NCBI RefSeq assembly: GCF_900091445.1
Contig: NZ_LT607733.1
Span: forward strand, 4,367,001-4,431,000
From: Micromonospora echinofusca
GTDB lineage: Bacteria; Actinomycetota; Actinomycetes; Mycobacteriales; Micromonosporaceae
Length of the DNA: 64,000 nucleotides
Reading direction: 5' to 3'
In this document: one piece after another, positions 17,272-26,786 of the stretch
Position numbering within the stretch: position 1 is the first letter of the stretch
How the letters are laid out: every line of letters begins with the position of its first letter
Notes under the pieces: generated by a model
Told to the model about the DNA's origin: nothing
Seen by the model: only the letters and a program-made list of their open reading frames with translations
Databases searched by the model: none
Translations under genes and position numbers: made by a program

Positions 17272-17787
17272 GTGGTCGCGGCGCTGGAGCTCTACCTGGA
17301 CACCGACGCCACCCGACGGATCCGGGTGCTCTGGGACGCGCTGGAGTCCGAGGGCGTGCAGAGCATGCGGTCGCTGCTGGAGCAGCGTCACCGGCCGCAC
17401 GTCTCGCTCGCCGTCGCGCCCCGCTTCGATCCGGAGCGGGTCGCGGCGGCGCTGCGCGGGACGGTGGTGGCCGCGCCGCTGCGGCTGAGCTTCGAACACG
17501 CCGGGCAGTTCGTCGGCCGGGTCCTGTGGCTGGGCCCGACCCCCACCGTCGAGCTGCTCGCGCACCACGCGCGGGTGCACGGCCGGCTCGCCGAGGCCGG
17601 CATCCCGCTGGTCGAGCACTACCAGCCGGGGCGTTGGGTGCCGCACTGCACGCTGTCGATGCGGGTGCCGAACGTCCTGATGGCCGCCGCCGTACGCCGC
17701 TGCCTGGAGGTCCTGCCGCTGGAGGCGACCGTGGTCGGCGCCGCCCTCACCGACCACGCCCGGGGCATCTCCCACCCGCTGCCGTAG
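17272..17787 (+). CDS. 2H phosphoesterase (2'-5' RNA ligase-like)
   Basis: A 171-residue protein of the 2H phosphoesterase superfamily. The two signature motifs are RPHVSLAV (about residue 42) and VPHCTLSM (about residue 125), placing two catalytic His-x-Ser/Thr pairs in the bilobal fold. Members hydrolyse 2',3'-cyclic phosphodiesters or ligate RNA in vitro; the physiological substrate is unknown. The start is GTG 17272: TAGAGT at 17260-17265 ends six bases before it and no ribosome site exists, so the mRNA is leaderless. A perfect terminator hairpin follows. Confidence 0.82.
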   Translation: MVAALELYLDTDATRRIRVLWDALESEGVQSMRSLLEQRHRPHVSLAVAPRFDPERVAAALRGTVVAAPLRLSFEHAGQFVGRVLWLGPTPTVELLAHHARVHGRLAEAGIPLVEHYQPGRWVPHCTLSMRVPNVLMAAAVRRCLEVLPLEATVVGAALTDHARGISHPLP

Positions 17788-17799
17788 CCGGGCCGCCCC

Positions 17800-17832
17800 G
17801 ATGCCACCGACGTCGTCGCCGTCGGTGGCATC
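17800..17832 (+). terminator. Terminator hairpin after the 2H phosphoesterase gene
   Basis: Arms GATGCCACCGAC and GTCGGTGGCATC pair perfectly (12 bp) around a nine-base loop, 13 bases past the stop. Confidence 0.75.
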
Positions 17833-17923
17833 CGCACGAGCCGGACCGACCGGCCGCTTGTCCGCGTCACGCCCGGGGGTGGATCCTGTAGGGAATCGAC
17901 AGAAACGAATCTTTGGAGGTTCG

Positions 17924-18787
17924 ATGCGTCGTTTCCCGCTCGCCCTGCTCCTGCTCGCCGCGCTGCTGCTCGGCCTGTCGGCGCCCGCCCACGCCGCCCC
18001 CACCCCCACCCCCGCCGACGCCGACGCCGACCGCGCCGCGACCGCGCTCGCGCAGATCCGCACCACCGGCACCGCCTGGGGCATCGACCCCGCGACCGGC
18101 CGGATGACCCTGACCGTCGACGACACCGTCTCCGCCCGGGACGTGGCCGCGCTGCGGGCGACCGCCGCCCGGGCCGGTGCGGTGCTCCGGCACGAGCCGG
18201 GTGAGCTGCGGCTGCTCATCGCCGGCGGTCAGGCGATCTACGGCGGCGGCGGCCGGTGCTCCCTCGGCGCCAACGTCCGCAGCGGCAGCACCTACTACTT
18301 CGTCACCGCCGGGCACTGCACCGCCGCCGGCGCGACCTGGTACGCCAACAGCGCGCAGACCACCGTGCTCGGCAGCCGGGTGGGCAGCAGCTTCCCCGGC
18401 AACGACTACGGGCTGGTCCGCTACACGAGCCTGGTCGCCCACCCCAGCGCCGTCTACACGTACCCCGGCCTCGTCACGATCAACGGTGCCGGCAACGCCT
18501 ACGTCGGCCAGACGGTCTGCCGCAGCGGCTCCACGACCGGCGTCCGCTGCGGCACGGTCACCGGCCTCAACGTGACCGTGAACTTCGCCGACGGCGCCGT
18601 CACCGGGCTGATCCGGACCAACATCTGCGCCGAGCCGGGCGACAGCGGCGGGCCGCTCTACGTCCCCGGCACCGGCGTCGTCCTCGGCATCCTCTCCGGC
18701 GGCAGCGGCAACTGCACGACCGGCGGCACCACGTACTACCAGCCGATCGTCGAGATCCTGGCCGCGTACGGCGTGACGATTCCCTGA
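17924..18787 (+). CDS. Secreted S1 serine protease, streptogrisin/alpha-lytic type
   Basis: A 287-residue exported chymotrypsin-fold protease. A Sec signal peptide (1-25, ending AHA) and a short pro-region (about 26-100) precede the mature domain, which begins near [12 protein letters not shown]. The catalytic triad is FVTAGHC (His), [12 protein letters not shown] (Asp) and [10 protein letters not shown] (Ser). Six mature-domain cysteines match the three streptogrisin disulfides. The pro-region is shorter than in alpha-lytic protease. TTTGGAGG sits three to ten bases before ATG 17924. It is smaller than the lectin-bearing paralogue at 30510. Probably degrades extracellular protein. A bidirectional hairpin follows. 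Confidence 0.9.
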   Translation: MRRFPLALLLLAALLLGLSAPAHAAPTPTPADADADRAATALAQIRTTGTAWGIDPATGRMTLTVDDTVSARDVAALRATAARAGAVLRHEPGELRLLIAGGQAIYGGGGRCSLGANVRSGSTYYFVTAGHCTAAGATWYANSAQTTVLGSRVGSSFPGNDYGLVRYTSLVAHPSAVYTYPGLVTINGAGNAYVGQTVCRSGSTTGVRCGTVTGLNVTVNFADGAVTGLIRTNICAEPGDSGGPLYVPGTGVVLGILSGGSGNCTTGGTTYYQPIVEILAAYGVTIP

Positions 18788-18795
18788 GCCGGCAC

Positions 18796-18834
18796 GCGCC
18801 CGGCCCGACCCGTACGACGGGCCGGGCCGGGCGC
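18796..18834. terminator. Bidirectional terminator between protease and ABC permease genes
   Basis: A 17-bp stem with one mismatch (left arm GCGCCCGGCCCGACCCG) around a five-base loop lies between convergent stops and can end both transcripts. Confidence 0.75.
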
Positions 18835-18841
18835 GGCGGGG

Positions 18842-19762
18842 TCAGCCCTTGCGGCCGGTGGTGGCGATGCCCTCGACGAAGTGCCGCTGGGCGAGGAAGA
18901 ACAGCACCAGCATCGGCACGGTCGCGATGACGCTGCCCGCAAGCACGATCTCCCACTGCTGCTCGCCGCCGTAGCCGAAGCGGTCCAGCACCACCTTGAG
19001 CCCGCGCGGGAGGGTGTACAGCTCCTCGTCGCGCAGGTAGATCAGCGGCTTCATCAGGTCCGTCCAGCTCGCCTTGAACTCGAAGATGAAGGCCACCAGC
19101 AGGGCGGGCCGGATCAGCGGGAAGGCCAGCTTCCAGAACAGCTGCGGGTAGCTGGCCCCGTCGACCCGGGCCGCCTCGAAGTACTCGCGCGGCAGCGAGA
19201 GCAGGAACTGCCGCAGCAGGAAGATGTAGAACGCCGAGCCGAACAGGTTGCCCGCCCACAGCGGCACCTGCGTGCCGGTCAGCCGCAGTTCCGTCCAGAT
19301 CAGGTACGTCGGGATCATGGTCACCGCGAACGGCAGCATCATCGTCGCGAGCACCAGACCGAACAGGACATCGCGCCCCGGGAACCGGAAGTACGCGAAG
19401 CCGAACGCCACCCACGCGCTGGACAGGGTCACCGCGAGCGCCGCCGCCGTGCCCACCACCACGCTGTTGAACAGCCAGGTGACCATCGGCACCGCCTGCC
19501 ACGCGTCGGCGTAGTTCTCCGGCGCGAACGGGGTGGGCAGGAACCCGCCGGAGAAGACGTACTCGCGGGGCCGCAGCGAGGCGCCGATCAGCCAGACGAA
19601 CGGCAGCATGAACACCACGGCGGCGCCGACGAGCGCGACCACGAACAGCACCCGCTGCCACAGCGGGCGACCGCTCTCCTCGGCCGCCGCCCGCCGGTCG
19701 GCGCCTCCCGGCGCGCTCGCGGGTACGGGCGCGGCGACGGCCCGCTCCACCGTGGCCGTCAC
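18842..19762 (-). CDS. Carbohydrate ABC transporter permease (MalG-type)
   Basis: A 306-residue inner-membrane permease with six predicted helices. The N-terminal 30 residues are Ala/Pro-rich and cytoplasmic, and the first helix reads VLFVVALVGAAVVFMLPFVW. The EAA loop that docks the ATPase is EYFEAARVDGASYPQLFWKLAFPLIRP, characteristic of sugar permeases. The GTG start at 19762 overlaps the stop of the preceding permease gene by four bases, so the two are translationally coupled. It is the last gene of a binding protein-permease-permease operon. No ATPase is encoded here, so a shared MsiK-type ATPase elsewhere is expected. Confidence 0.9.
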   Translation of the reverse strand: MTATVERAVAAPVPASAPGGADRRAAAEESGRPLWQRVLFVVALVGAAVVFMLPFVWLIGASLRPREYVFSGGFLPTPFAPENYADAWQAVPMVTWLFNSVVVGTAAALAVTLSSAWVAFGFAYFRFPGRDVLFGLVLATMMLPFAVTMIPTYLIWTELRLTGTQVPLWAGNLFGSAFYIFLLRQFLLSLPREYFEAARVDGASYPQLFWKLAFPLIRPALLVAFIFEFKASWTDLMKPLIYLRDEELYTLPRGLKVVLDRFGYGGEQQWEIVLAGSVIATVPMLVLFFLAQRHFVEGIATTGRKG

Positions 19763-20709
19763 GGCTGGTCCCCCTCGTAGTACACGAACCGGTTGCCGAG
19801 CTTCACCTGCACCAGCGTGATGATCAGGATGATCACGAAGAGCAGCCAGGCCATCGCCGAGGCGAAGCCCATGTGCAGGAACTGGAACGCCTCCTGGAAC
19901 AGGTGGATCACGTAGAACGACGCGGCGTCGCTGTTGAACGATCCCTGCGTCTGCCGGTTGCCGAAGTACATGGTGTAGACCTCGGTGAACATCTGAAGCG
20001 ACGAGATGGTGTTGACGATCAGCGTGAAGAACAGCGCTCCCGAGATCATCGGCAGCGTCACGTGCCGGAACCGGGCCCAGCCGCCGGCGCCGTCGATGCT
20101 CGCCGCCTCGTACAGGTCGCGCGGCACGTTCTGCAGGGCGGCCAGATAGATGATCACGGTGGAGCCGAGGCTCCACAGGCCCATCAGGACGATGCCGGGC
20201 ATCACCCAGTCCGGGTCGGTGGTCCAGCTCGGGCCGTCGATCCCGACCAGGGCGAGGCCGCGGTTGATCAGGCCGTCCTGGGTGTTGAGCAGGAGCAGGA
20301 ACAGGATGCCCACGGCCACCGCCGGGGTCATCACCGGCAGGTAGAAGACGGTACGGAAGAAGCCCTGCAACCGCCCCACCCGCTTGAGCAGCAGCGCCAG
20401 CCCCAGCGAGATCGCCATCACCAGCGGCACGTGCAGGAGCGTGTAGTACACGGTGTTGCCCAGGCTGCGCGCCACCATCGGGTCGGCCATCAGCTCCCGG
20501 TAGTTGTCCAGGCCCGTGTACCGGGGGGCGTTGATGGCGTCGTACTCGGTGAGGCTCAGCCAGGCGCTGGCGATCATCGGCCCGGCGTTGAAGATCAAAA
20601 ACCCGACGATCCACGGCGCCAGGAAGAGGTACGCCCAGCGCGCCTCCCGCCGGGCCAGCGGCGTACGACGCCGCCGGCCCGTGGGAGCGGGGACGGTGGT
20701 GGTGGCCAT
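19759..20709 (-). CDS. Carbohydrate ABC transporter permease (MalF-type)
   Basis: A 316-residue permease with six predicted helices, starting MATTTVPAPTGRRRRTPLAR before the first helix (WAYLFLAPWIVGFLIFNAGP). The EAA loop is DLYEAASIDGAGGWARFRHVTLPMI. The frame is open upstream to 20820 but that part overlaps the binding-protein gene; the ATG at 20709 lies ten bases after its stop. With its overlapping partner it forms the membrane channel of a CUT1-type sugar importer. Confidence 0.9.
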   Translation of the reverse strand: MATTTVPAPTGRRRRTPLARREARWAYLFLAPWIVGFLIFNAGPMIASAWLSLTEYDAINAPRYTGLDNYRELMADPMVARSLGNTVYYTLLHVPLVMAISLGLALLLKRVGRLQGFFRTVFYLPVMTPAVAVGILFLLLLNTQDGLINRGLALVGIDGPSWTTDPDWVMPGIVLMGLWSLGSTVIIYLAALQNVPRDLYEAASIDGAGGWARFRHVTLPMISGALFFTLIVNTISSLQMFTEVYTMYFGNRQTQGSFNSDAASFYVIHLFQEAFQFLHMGFASAMAWLLFVIILIITLVQVKLGNRFVYYEGDQP

Positions 20710-20719
20710 CCCCCGGGGC

Positions 20720-22069
20720 CTACTTCGAGGCCTTGTCGAGGGCGGCGGTCGCCTCCTGCTGGGCGCGGGCCAGCGCCTCCGCCGGCTGCGCCTGACCCGA
20801 GAGGACCCGGTTGACCGCATCCGTCCAGGCCTTGTCGAACTCGGCGCCGGCGGGCGAGGCCGGCATCGCGAACGCGGCGTCCTGCACGGAGCGGATGGTG
20901 GCCACCGCGTCGTCGAAGCGCTTGTTGCCGATGGGCTGGTACAGCTCGTCGAAGATCCGCTTGTCGGCGGCGACGTTGCCCGTGTAGACGCCGGTGAACG
21001 GCTGGCCGGCGGCCTTGCGCGCGTCGGCGCGGGCCTTGGCGGCGGCGACCCAGGTGTCGGTGGCGGTGACCTTCTTCATGAACGCGCACGCGGCGTCCGG
21101 GTTCTTCGCACCCTTGGGGACCACCCAGGCCAGCCCGGAGGAGAGGGTCACCGGCCTACCCTGCCGGTCCACGAACGGCTTGACCACCAGTTCGGCCTTC
21201 GGGGTGTTCTTGGCGGCCTGGTTGAGGAACCACTCCTCCATGGGCCAGGCGACGATCTGGTTCTTCGCGAGCGGGTTCTGCGCGCCGAAGAAGTCGAAGG
21301 TGTCCCGGAAGGACTTGAACTTGCCCCAGCCGGCCTGGTCCTGGATCAGCCTGACCCCGGTGGTGAGCGCCTCGACCACCTTCGGGTCGGCGAGGTTGGC
21401 CTTCGTGCCGTCGGCGGAGAGCATGTCGACACCGTTGGCCTTGGCCCACATCGGCAGGAACTCGGGGATCTTCGGGTCGATGCCGATGCGGGAGAGCCGG
21501 CCCCCGGAGACGGTGGCGAGCCTGGCGTTGAGCGCGGGCAGCCCGGCCCAGTTCGCGAGGTCGACGTCGTCGACGGTCAGGCCCTTCTGCCGCAGCAGCG
21601 CCTCGTTGAGATAGATCACCCGGACGCTGGAGAACTCGGGGACGCCGTAGACGGTGCCGTCGAGGGTGACCTGTTCCTTCGCCGCCGGCCGGTACTGCCC
21701 CATGTCGATGTCCTGCTTGTCGACGCAGTCGGTCAGCGGTTGGATGGAGCCGCGCTTGGCGTAGGTGCCGATCAGCTTGCGGTCCATGTAGACCAGGTCG
21801 GGCGGGTTGCCGGAGGCGACGGCGGAGAGGAACTGCTGCTCGTCGAAGGCCCCCTCGGTGATCTTCAGGTCGACGCCCGGGTTGTCGCGCTTGAACGCGT
21901 CGACGCGCGTGGTCGCGATCTCGTCGGAGAGGCCGAAGCCCATCGTGGACAGGGTGCCCTCGGTGGCGGTACCACCGCCCTCGTCGCCGTCCCCGCCGAC
22001 GCCTCCGCATCCGCTGACCGCCAGGGCGAGCACCCCGACGAGCGCGGCAGCACGCACCATCCGTGTCAT
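20720..22069 (-). CDS. Sugar ABC transporter solute-binding lipoprotein
   Basis: A 449-residue extracellular binding protein. The lipoprotein signal peptide ends at the lipobox LAVSGC (Cys near 21), followed by a Gly/Asp-rich linker. The mature part shows the family-1 binding-protein pattern (FKRDNPGVDLKITEGAF, PPDLVYMDRKL, YGVPEFSSVRVIYLNEALL, FLNQAAKNTPKAELVVKPF). AGGAGGAA lies seven bases before the ATG. Substrate is unknown; the CUT1-type permeases favour an oligosaccharide. The 160 bases upstream hold the promoter, but no clear operator was found, and no regulator is adjacent. Confidence 0.9.
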   Translation of the reverse strand: MTRMVRAAALVGVLALAVSGCGGVGGDGDEGGGTATEGTLSTMGFGLSDEIATTRVDAFKRDNPGVDLKITEGAFDEQQFLSAVASGNPPDLVYMDRKLIGTYAKRGSIQPLTDCVDKQDIDMGQYRPAAKEQVTLDGTVYGVPEFSSVRVIYLNEALLRQKGLTVDDVDLANWAGLPALNARLATVSGGRLSRIGIDPKIPEFLPMWAKANGVDMLSADGTKANLADPKVVEALTTGVRLIQDQAGWGKFKSFRDTFDFFGAQNPLAKNQIVAWPMEEWFLNQAAKNTPKAELVVKPFVDRQGRPVTLSSGLAWVVPKGAKNPDAACAFMKKVTATDTWVAAAKARADARKAAGQPFTGVYTGNVAADKRIFDELYQPIGNKRFDDAVATIRSVQDAAFAMPASPAGAEFDKAWTDAVNRVLSGQAQPAEALARAQQEATAALDKASK

Positions 22070-22231
22070 TGACTCTTCCTCCTGCCGATCGGCGGGCGCC
22101 GATGCCCGCTCCGACCGGCACTTCTCCGGTCAACGCCCGCGCTAAACGTCTTTCAAGGAGGAATTGGCGTTTGTGGGAGACCCGGGTCGAAACGGGGCGC
22201 GTCCGCAACGACGCCGCCGGGCGGCAGTTGC

Positions 22232-23320
22232 TCAGGCGGCCCGGGGGGTGAGGAGGTAGTCGTCGGCCTCGGGGCTCCACCGCAGGTCGATGACGCCGCT
22301 GGTGGCGGCCGCCTTGCAGAACTGGAGGAAGCTGCGGTAGCCCAGCTTCTTCTCGCTGAAGTCCGGCCGCGCCCGGCGCAGCTGGTTCTTCAGGCCGGAG
22401 AGGGCCACCGCGCCCTCGTCGCCGACGAGGTCCGCCACCACCGAGCCGAGCAGCCCGAACGCCACCTCGCGGTCGCCGTGCTCGGGCAGGGACACCTCGG
22501 GGTCGCCCTTGGCGGGCCCCTCCGCCAGCTCGACCACGTTGTGCCCGGCGAGGTGCCGCAGCAGCTCCCCGAAGGTGCGGAACCCGTAGTCGGACTCGCT
22601 GAACGTCGGATCCTTGCGCAGCAGGGTGCGCTTCAACGTCGAGGCGGTCACCTCGCCGCTCGAACTGCCCTGGAGGCCGGCGACGGTCTGGGCCACGAGC
22701 ACGGCGAGCGTGTCGACGTCCCGGGCGGCCTCCTCGGCCGCCGGCGGCGCCTCGGGCTCGGGCTCGGGCTCCTGCTCCACCCGCGGCACGTCTGGGCTGG
22801 GCAGGCGGGCCGGGCGGCCGCGCCGGACCCGGGCGGGAGGGATGTCGACGCCCTCCAGCCGGTCGTAGTAGAGGAACTCGTCGCACGCGGGCGGCAGCAG
22901 CGCCGAGGTCGAGTTCTCCACTCCGACGCCGATGACGCGCTTGTTCAGCTCGCGCAGCTTGTGGACCAGCGGAGTGAAGTCGCTGTCGCCGGTGCAGATG
23001 ACGAAGGTCGAGATGTAGCCGCGCTCGAAGGCCAACTCCACGGCGTCCACGGCCATCTTGATGTCGGCGGCGTTCTTGCGCGACGCCCCCATCCGCTGGG
23101 GAATCTCGATGAGCTCGACGTGCGAGCGGGTGAGCATCCGCCGGTCCTCGTCGAAGTAGGACCAGTCCGCGTACGCCCGGCGCACCACCACCCGGCCGCG
23201 CTCGGCGAGGGCGTCGGCGATGGGGCGGAAGTCGAAGGTCACCCCGCCGAGGTGGTCGCGGGCCCCCAGCGCGAGGTTCTCGTAGTCGAGGAAGAGGGCG
23301 ATGCGGTCTTCGTGATCCAC
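22232..23320 (-). CDS. NYN domain protein with two OST-HTH/LOTUS domains
   Basis: A 362-residue predicted RNA-acting protein. Residues 1-165 form a PIN-like NYN nuclease domain with acidic residues in IALFLDYENLALGA, NAADIKMAVDAVEL and FVICTGDSDFTPLV. An acidic Pro/Glu linker (about 180-225) leads to two LOTUS domains at about 230-290 and 300-355, both with the pattern DP/RPDF-SE-(S/K)xxGYRxFxxFL. This architecture is known in bacteria and eukaryotes, and LOTUS domains bind RNA including G-quadruplexes. The GTG start at 23320 is leaderless: TAGGCT (23328-23333, antisense) ends seven bases before it. Confidence 0.88.
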   Translation of the reverse strand: MDHEDRIALFLDYENLALGARDHLGGVTFDFRPIADALAERGRVVVRRAYADWSYFDEDRRMLTRSHVELIEIPQRMGASRKNAADIKMAVDAVELAFERGYISTFVICTGDSDFTPLVHKLRELNKRVIGVGVENSTSALLPPACDEFLYYDRLEGVDIPPARVRRGRPARLPSPDVPRVEQEPEPEPEAPPAAEEAARDVDTLAVLVAQTVAGLQGSSSGEVTASTLKRTLLRKDPTFSESDYGFRTFGELLRHLAGHNVVELAEGPAKGDPEVSLPEHGDREVAFGLLGSVVADLVGDEGAVALSGLKNQLRRARPDFSEKKLGYRSFLQFCKAAATSGVIDLRWSPEADDYLLTPRAA

Positions 23321-23551
23321 GCAGGTCAGCCTACCCCCGGCGAGCGCCGGGCAGCCCGGTCCGTCGCCGCCCGGCGCGGTGCCCGCCGGGTGCTGGCGAC
23401 CCTGACCTACCTGCGTGCCGCCCCGACGCCCGGGTAGCATGCTCCGGCCGGTGCTCCGCCCGGTGGTCAGGTACGCGCCGACGAGGTGCTGGCCGAAAGT
23501 TGCGCTCCCGCTCTCCCGGCGTTCACGCCCGCACCGCTAGCATCGCTGCTC

Positions 23552-24745
23552 ATGAATATGAGGAGCAGTGCCCGCTCGGGGCCCAGAAGGCTGGCGATGG
23601 CGTTCGCGCTGGCCGTCGTGCTGGTGGCGCCCGTGGCGGTGACGGCGGCGGCGTCGGCCGCCACCACCCTGACCGTGGCCCAGGCGCTCGCCGCCCAGGA
23701 CGGTCGGACGGCCACCGTGACCGGCTACGTCATCGGCCAGCCGACCAGCAACACGACGGTACTCAGGTCCGGTTTCACCTCGGACACCGCGATCGCGATC
23801 GCCGACACGGCGGCCGAGACCGGGCCGAGCCGGATGCTCTACGTCCAGGTCACCACCGCCTACCGCAGCACGTTCGGGCTGCTCACCAACCCGGGCCTGC
23901 GGGGCCAGCGGGTCACCGCCACCGGCGCGCTCACCGCGTACTTCAGCCACGGCGGCCTGAAGAACCCGACGGCGATGACCCTCGGCGGCACCGCTCCCTC
24001 GCCGAGCCAGTCGCCGACCCCGGTCCCGACCACCACCCCGGTACCCGGCGGCGACTACGACTCCACCTACTACGCCAACGCGATCGGCAAGTCCGGCACG
24101 GCGCTGCGCAGTTCGCTGCACTCGATCGTCAAGGTGCAGACGAAGCTCTCCTACGACCAGGTGTGGGAGGCGCTGCGCGACACCGACCAGGACCCGGCGA
24201 ACAGCAGCAACGTCATCCTGCTCTACACCGGTCGCTCCCAGAGCAAGACCAGCAACGGCGGCGGCGTCAACGACTGGAACCGCGAGCACGTCTGGGCCAA
24301 GTCGCACGGCGACTTCGGCACCGCGACCGGGCCGGGAACCGACGTGCACCACCTGCGGCCGACCGACGTCTCGGTCAACTCGACGCGCGGCAACAAGGAC
24401 TTCGACAACGGCGGCAGCCCGGTAACCGAGGCGCCGGGCTGCTACACCGACGCCGACTCGTGGGAGCCGCGCAACGCCGTCAAGGGCGACGTGGCACGCA
24501 TGATCATGTACATGGCGATCCGGTACGAGGGCACCGACGGCTGGCCGAATCTGGAACTGAACCAGTCCGTCAACAACGGCACCGCGCCGTACCACGGCAA
24601 AATGTCGGTGCTGCTCCAGTGGAACCAGGCCGACCCGCCGGACGCGTTCGAGAAGCGCCGCAACCAGCGGATCTACGAGCGCTGGCAGGGCAACCGGAAC
24701 CCGTTCGTCGACCACCCGGAGTGGGCGGGCGCCATCTGGGGCTGA
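23552..24745 (+). CDS. Secreted endonuclease I-family nuclease
   Basis: A 397-residue exported nuclease. A long Sec signal peptide ends near ASA (about residue 36). Residues 38-145 resemble the beta-rich OB-like DUF6359 domain (TVAQALAAQDGRTATVTGYVIG). A Pro/Thr linker leads to the endonuclease I domain (about 165-395), whose active site is NDWNREHVWAKSHGDF...TDVHHLRPTDVSVNSTRGNKDF. Such enzymes degrade extracellular DNA or RNA for nutrients. ATG 23552 has TAGCAT at 23538-23543 eight bases upstream and no ribosome site, so it is probably leaderless. A terminator follows. Confidence 0.87.
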   Translation: MNMRSSARSGPRRLAMAFALAVVLVAPVAVTAAASAATTLTVAQALAAQDGRTATVTGYVIGQPTSNTTVLRSGFTSDTAIAIADTAAETGPSRMLYVQVTTAYRSTFGLLTNPGLRGQRVTATGALTAYFSHGGLKNPTAMTLGGTAPSPSQSPTPVPTTTPVPGGDYDSTYYANAIGKSGTALRSSLHSIVKVQTKLSYDQVWEALRDTDQDPANSSNVILLYTGRSQSKTSNGGGVNDWNREHVWAKSHGDFGTATGPGTDVHHLRPTDVSVNSTRGNKDFDNGGSPVTEAPGCYTDADSWEPRNAVKGDVARMIMYMAIRYEGTDGWPNLELNQSVNNGTAPYHGKMSVLLQWNQADPPDAFEKRRNQRIYERWQGNRNPFVDHPEWAGAIWG

Positions 24746-24763
24746 GCCGTCCCCGCCCGACGT

Positions 24764-24796
24764 CGCGGCCGGCCCCCGATCCCGGGACCGGCCGCG
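24764..24796. terminator. Terminator hairpin between nuclease and maltokinase-cap-like genes
   Basis: Arms CGCGGCCGG and CCGGCCGCG pair perfectly, with partial pairing of the CCCGATCCCGGG region in the loop. It lies between convergent genes. Confidence 0.65.
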
Positions 24797-24899
24797 CGTC
24801 GGGACGGCGCGGGTGGGACTTCCTACCCGATGAGTAGGAACGAAGCCCCGTGCCGCTCTTGGGCGGGTGCGCTGCGCTCAGCCCGTGGACGCGCTGCGC

Positions 24900-25526
24900 T
24901 CAGCGCAGGCGGGCGTACGCCAGGGGCAGCGGGGTGGGCTGGTCGCTCCACGTGCCGGTCAGCACGGCGCCGTCGGACGCGGTGCCGCCGTCGAGACGGC
25001 GCACGACGGCCAGTTCCACGGAATCGGTGACGATGAGGGTGAGGTCGTCCTCCACCACGCGGCGTACGGTGCCGACGGGCGGGACCTCGGTGCCCCGGGT
25101 GCCGCTGCCGGCGATGTCCATCGTGGGCGCACGGTGCTCGCGCCGGCCGTCGACCTCGAAGAACTCCTCCGCCTGCCCGGCGTCGGCGAGGACGGCCGCC
25201 GCCAGCGTGGCGGCGTAGACGGGGTCGGCGCAGCCGTCGTAGACCCAGCGGCGGCCGAGCACGGAGTGCTCGGTGGTGCCGACGAGCCAGTCGTCGCCGC
25301 CGTCGAGGGGCGCGCCGCGATAGGTCAGCGGCACCTGGTGGACCGGCCCGTCGCCGGCCCTGACGAGCATCGTCTCGACGCCGACGGCGCCGGCCGGATC
25401 GTCGAACCGGTAGGACGCGACACGCTCGACGTCGGCCGGCCCCTGGTACCACGGCCGGCCGGGCAGCCACGCCGCCAGCAGTGCGAACTTGGTGGGGTGC
25501 ATCTCCGCCCGGTGCAGCAACGCCAT
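24900..25526 (-). CDS. Maltokinase N-terminal cap-like domain protein
   Basis: A 208-residue protein whose start, MALLHRAEMHPTKFALLAAW, and body (LPGRPWYQGPADVERVASYR, VGTTEHSVLGRRWVYDGCAD) resemble the stand-alone relatives of the N-terminal cap of actinobacterial maltokinase. No kinase domain follows, so it cannot be a kinase by itself; its role is unknown. ATG 25526 is chosen because TACGAT (25534-25539, antisense) ends seven bases upstream; a start three codons earlier would overlap the -10. The gene stands alone between convergent and co-directional neighbours. Confidence 0.7.
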   Translation of the reverse strand: MALLHRAEMHPTKFALLAAWLPGRPWYQGPADVERVASYRFDDPAGAVGVETMLVRAGDGPVHQVPLTYRGAPLDGGDDWLVGTTEHSVLGRRWVYDGCADPVYAATLAAAVLADAGQAEEFFEVDGRREHRAPTMDIAGSGTRGTEVPPVGTVRRVVEDDLTLIVTDSVELAVVRRLDGGTASDGAVLTGTWSDQPTPLPLAYARLR

Positions 25527-25622
25527 ACGTCGCATCGTAGGGGCACGACCGCACCCCCCGCTGACCCGCCCGCGCCCGGCGGCCCCGCCCCCGAGGTGCC
25601 GGGGTCCCGTACCCGCGCGCGG

Positions 25623-26654
25623 TCAGGCGGTGGCGTAGCGACGCACTCCCCCGGCGTCGGAGCGGGTCAGCCGGCCCTGGGCGACCAGGAGTTCCAGGTG
25701 CGCCGCCGTCTCGGTGACCGCGAGCATCGCGTTGAACACGTCGAGGTCGCCCAGCCGGCGCTCGCGCCGGGTCCAGCGCAGCTGGGCGGCCACCTCGTAC
25801 GCCGAACTCGCCCCACGGGCGACGGCGGCCTCCGTCTCGTCGAGCCGCGCGCCGTGGTGCGCCACGAGTTCGTCGACCCGCGCGTGCACGCTGGGCGTCA
25901 CCGGCCCGTGCGCCGGCAGCAGCCGCGCGTCCGGTCGTCGCCGGACCAGCGCGAGCGAGCCGAGGAACTCGCCGAGCGGGTTCGCGGAGAGGGCGGCCTC
26001 GAACCCGATCGACGGCGTGATGGTGGGCAGCACGTGGTCACCGGCGAACAGCAGGGCCGAGCCGGTGTCGTGGAAGACGACGTGGCCGCGCGTGTGGCCC
26101 GGCGTCTCGACGACGTGCAGGGTGCGCTCGCCGTGGGTGATCCGCTGACCGTCGTGGAACCAGTCGTCCGGCAGTTCCCAGTCCTCGGTGCTCAGCCGCA
26201 CCCCGGTCAGCGCCGCCAGGGTGTCGGCCAGCTCACCGGCGCCGAGCAGGCGCAGGTGGTCGAGCTGCTCGGCGAGCGGGTTGCGGTGCGGGGTCATGGA
26301 CACCGTCAGGCTCGCGCGCTCGCCGGCGCCGAGGCTCACCCGCGTGCCGTACTCGCGACGCAGGTGCACGGCCTGCGTGTAGTGGTCGCGGTGGACGTGC
26401 GTCACGAGGAACCGGCGGACGTCCGCCAGCGAGCAGTCCAGCTCCTTGAGCGCCGCCTCGAGCGCGGACCTCGCCTCGGCGACCGCCCAGCCGGAGTCGA
26501 CGAGGACGAGCCCGTCGTCGTCGCGCAGGACGTACACGTTCACCGCGCGCAGGCCGTCGTTGGGCAGCGGCAGCGGTACGCGATGGACGCCGGGGGCGAC
26601 CTCGTACGTCCCGGGCCTGGTCCAGTCGTCGCGGTTGCCGGTGTCCGGGGCCAT
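25623..26654 (-). CDS. MBL-fold metallo-hydrolase
   Basis: A 343-residue metallo-beta-lactamase-fold hydrolase. The binuclear metal motif is VTHVHRDHYTQA (near residue 87), later ligands are in VVETPGHTRGHVVFH and LFAGDHVLPTI, and the C-terminus holds a helical extension with a winged-helix look (about 285-340). It resembles the actinobacterial hydrolases near lactonases and thioesterases; substrate is unknown. The frame is open far upstream but only as antisense of the crotonase. ATG 26654 has TATGGT seven bases upstream, giving a leaderless mRNA. Its promoter is divergent from the crotonase gene. Confidence 0.85.
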   Translation of the reverse strand: MAPDTGNRDDWTRPGTYEVAPGVHRVPLPLPNDGLRAVNVYVLRDDDGLVLVDSGWAVAEARSALEAALKELDCSLADVRRFLVTHVHRDHYTQAVHLRREYGTRVSLGAGERASLTVSMTPHRNPLAEQLDHLRLLGAGELADTLAALTGVRLSTEDWELPDDWFHDGQRITHGERTLHVVETPGHTRGHVVFHDTGSALLFAGDHVLPTITPSIGFEAALSANPLGEFLGSLALVRRRPDARLLPAHGPVTPSVHARVDELVAHHGARLDETEAAVARGASSAYEVAAQLRWTRRERRLGDLDVFNAMLAVTETAAHLELLVAQGRLTRSDAGGVRRYATA

Positions 26655-26786
26655 GACGCCGACCATAGCCCCGGCGTGGCGTGCCCCGGGCGGCCGGCCG
26701 CCACGCACCCCCGCCTTGCCGGGCCGGCCGGGCGTGTGGTTGGTTTCGGGGACAGGCCAGATCAGCAGCACACCGAGGAGACGCGC

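Noticed and set aside
22135..22180. AAACG ... CGTTT inverted repeat upstream of the sugar-binding lipoprotein gene, considered as an operator
   Set aside because: The arms are only five bases and far apart; expected often by chance.
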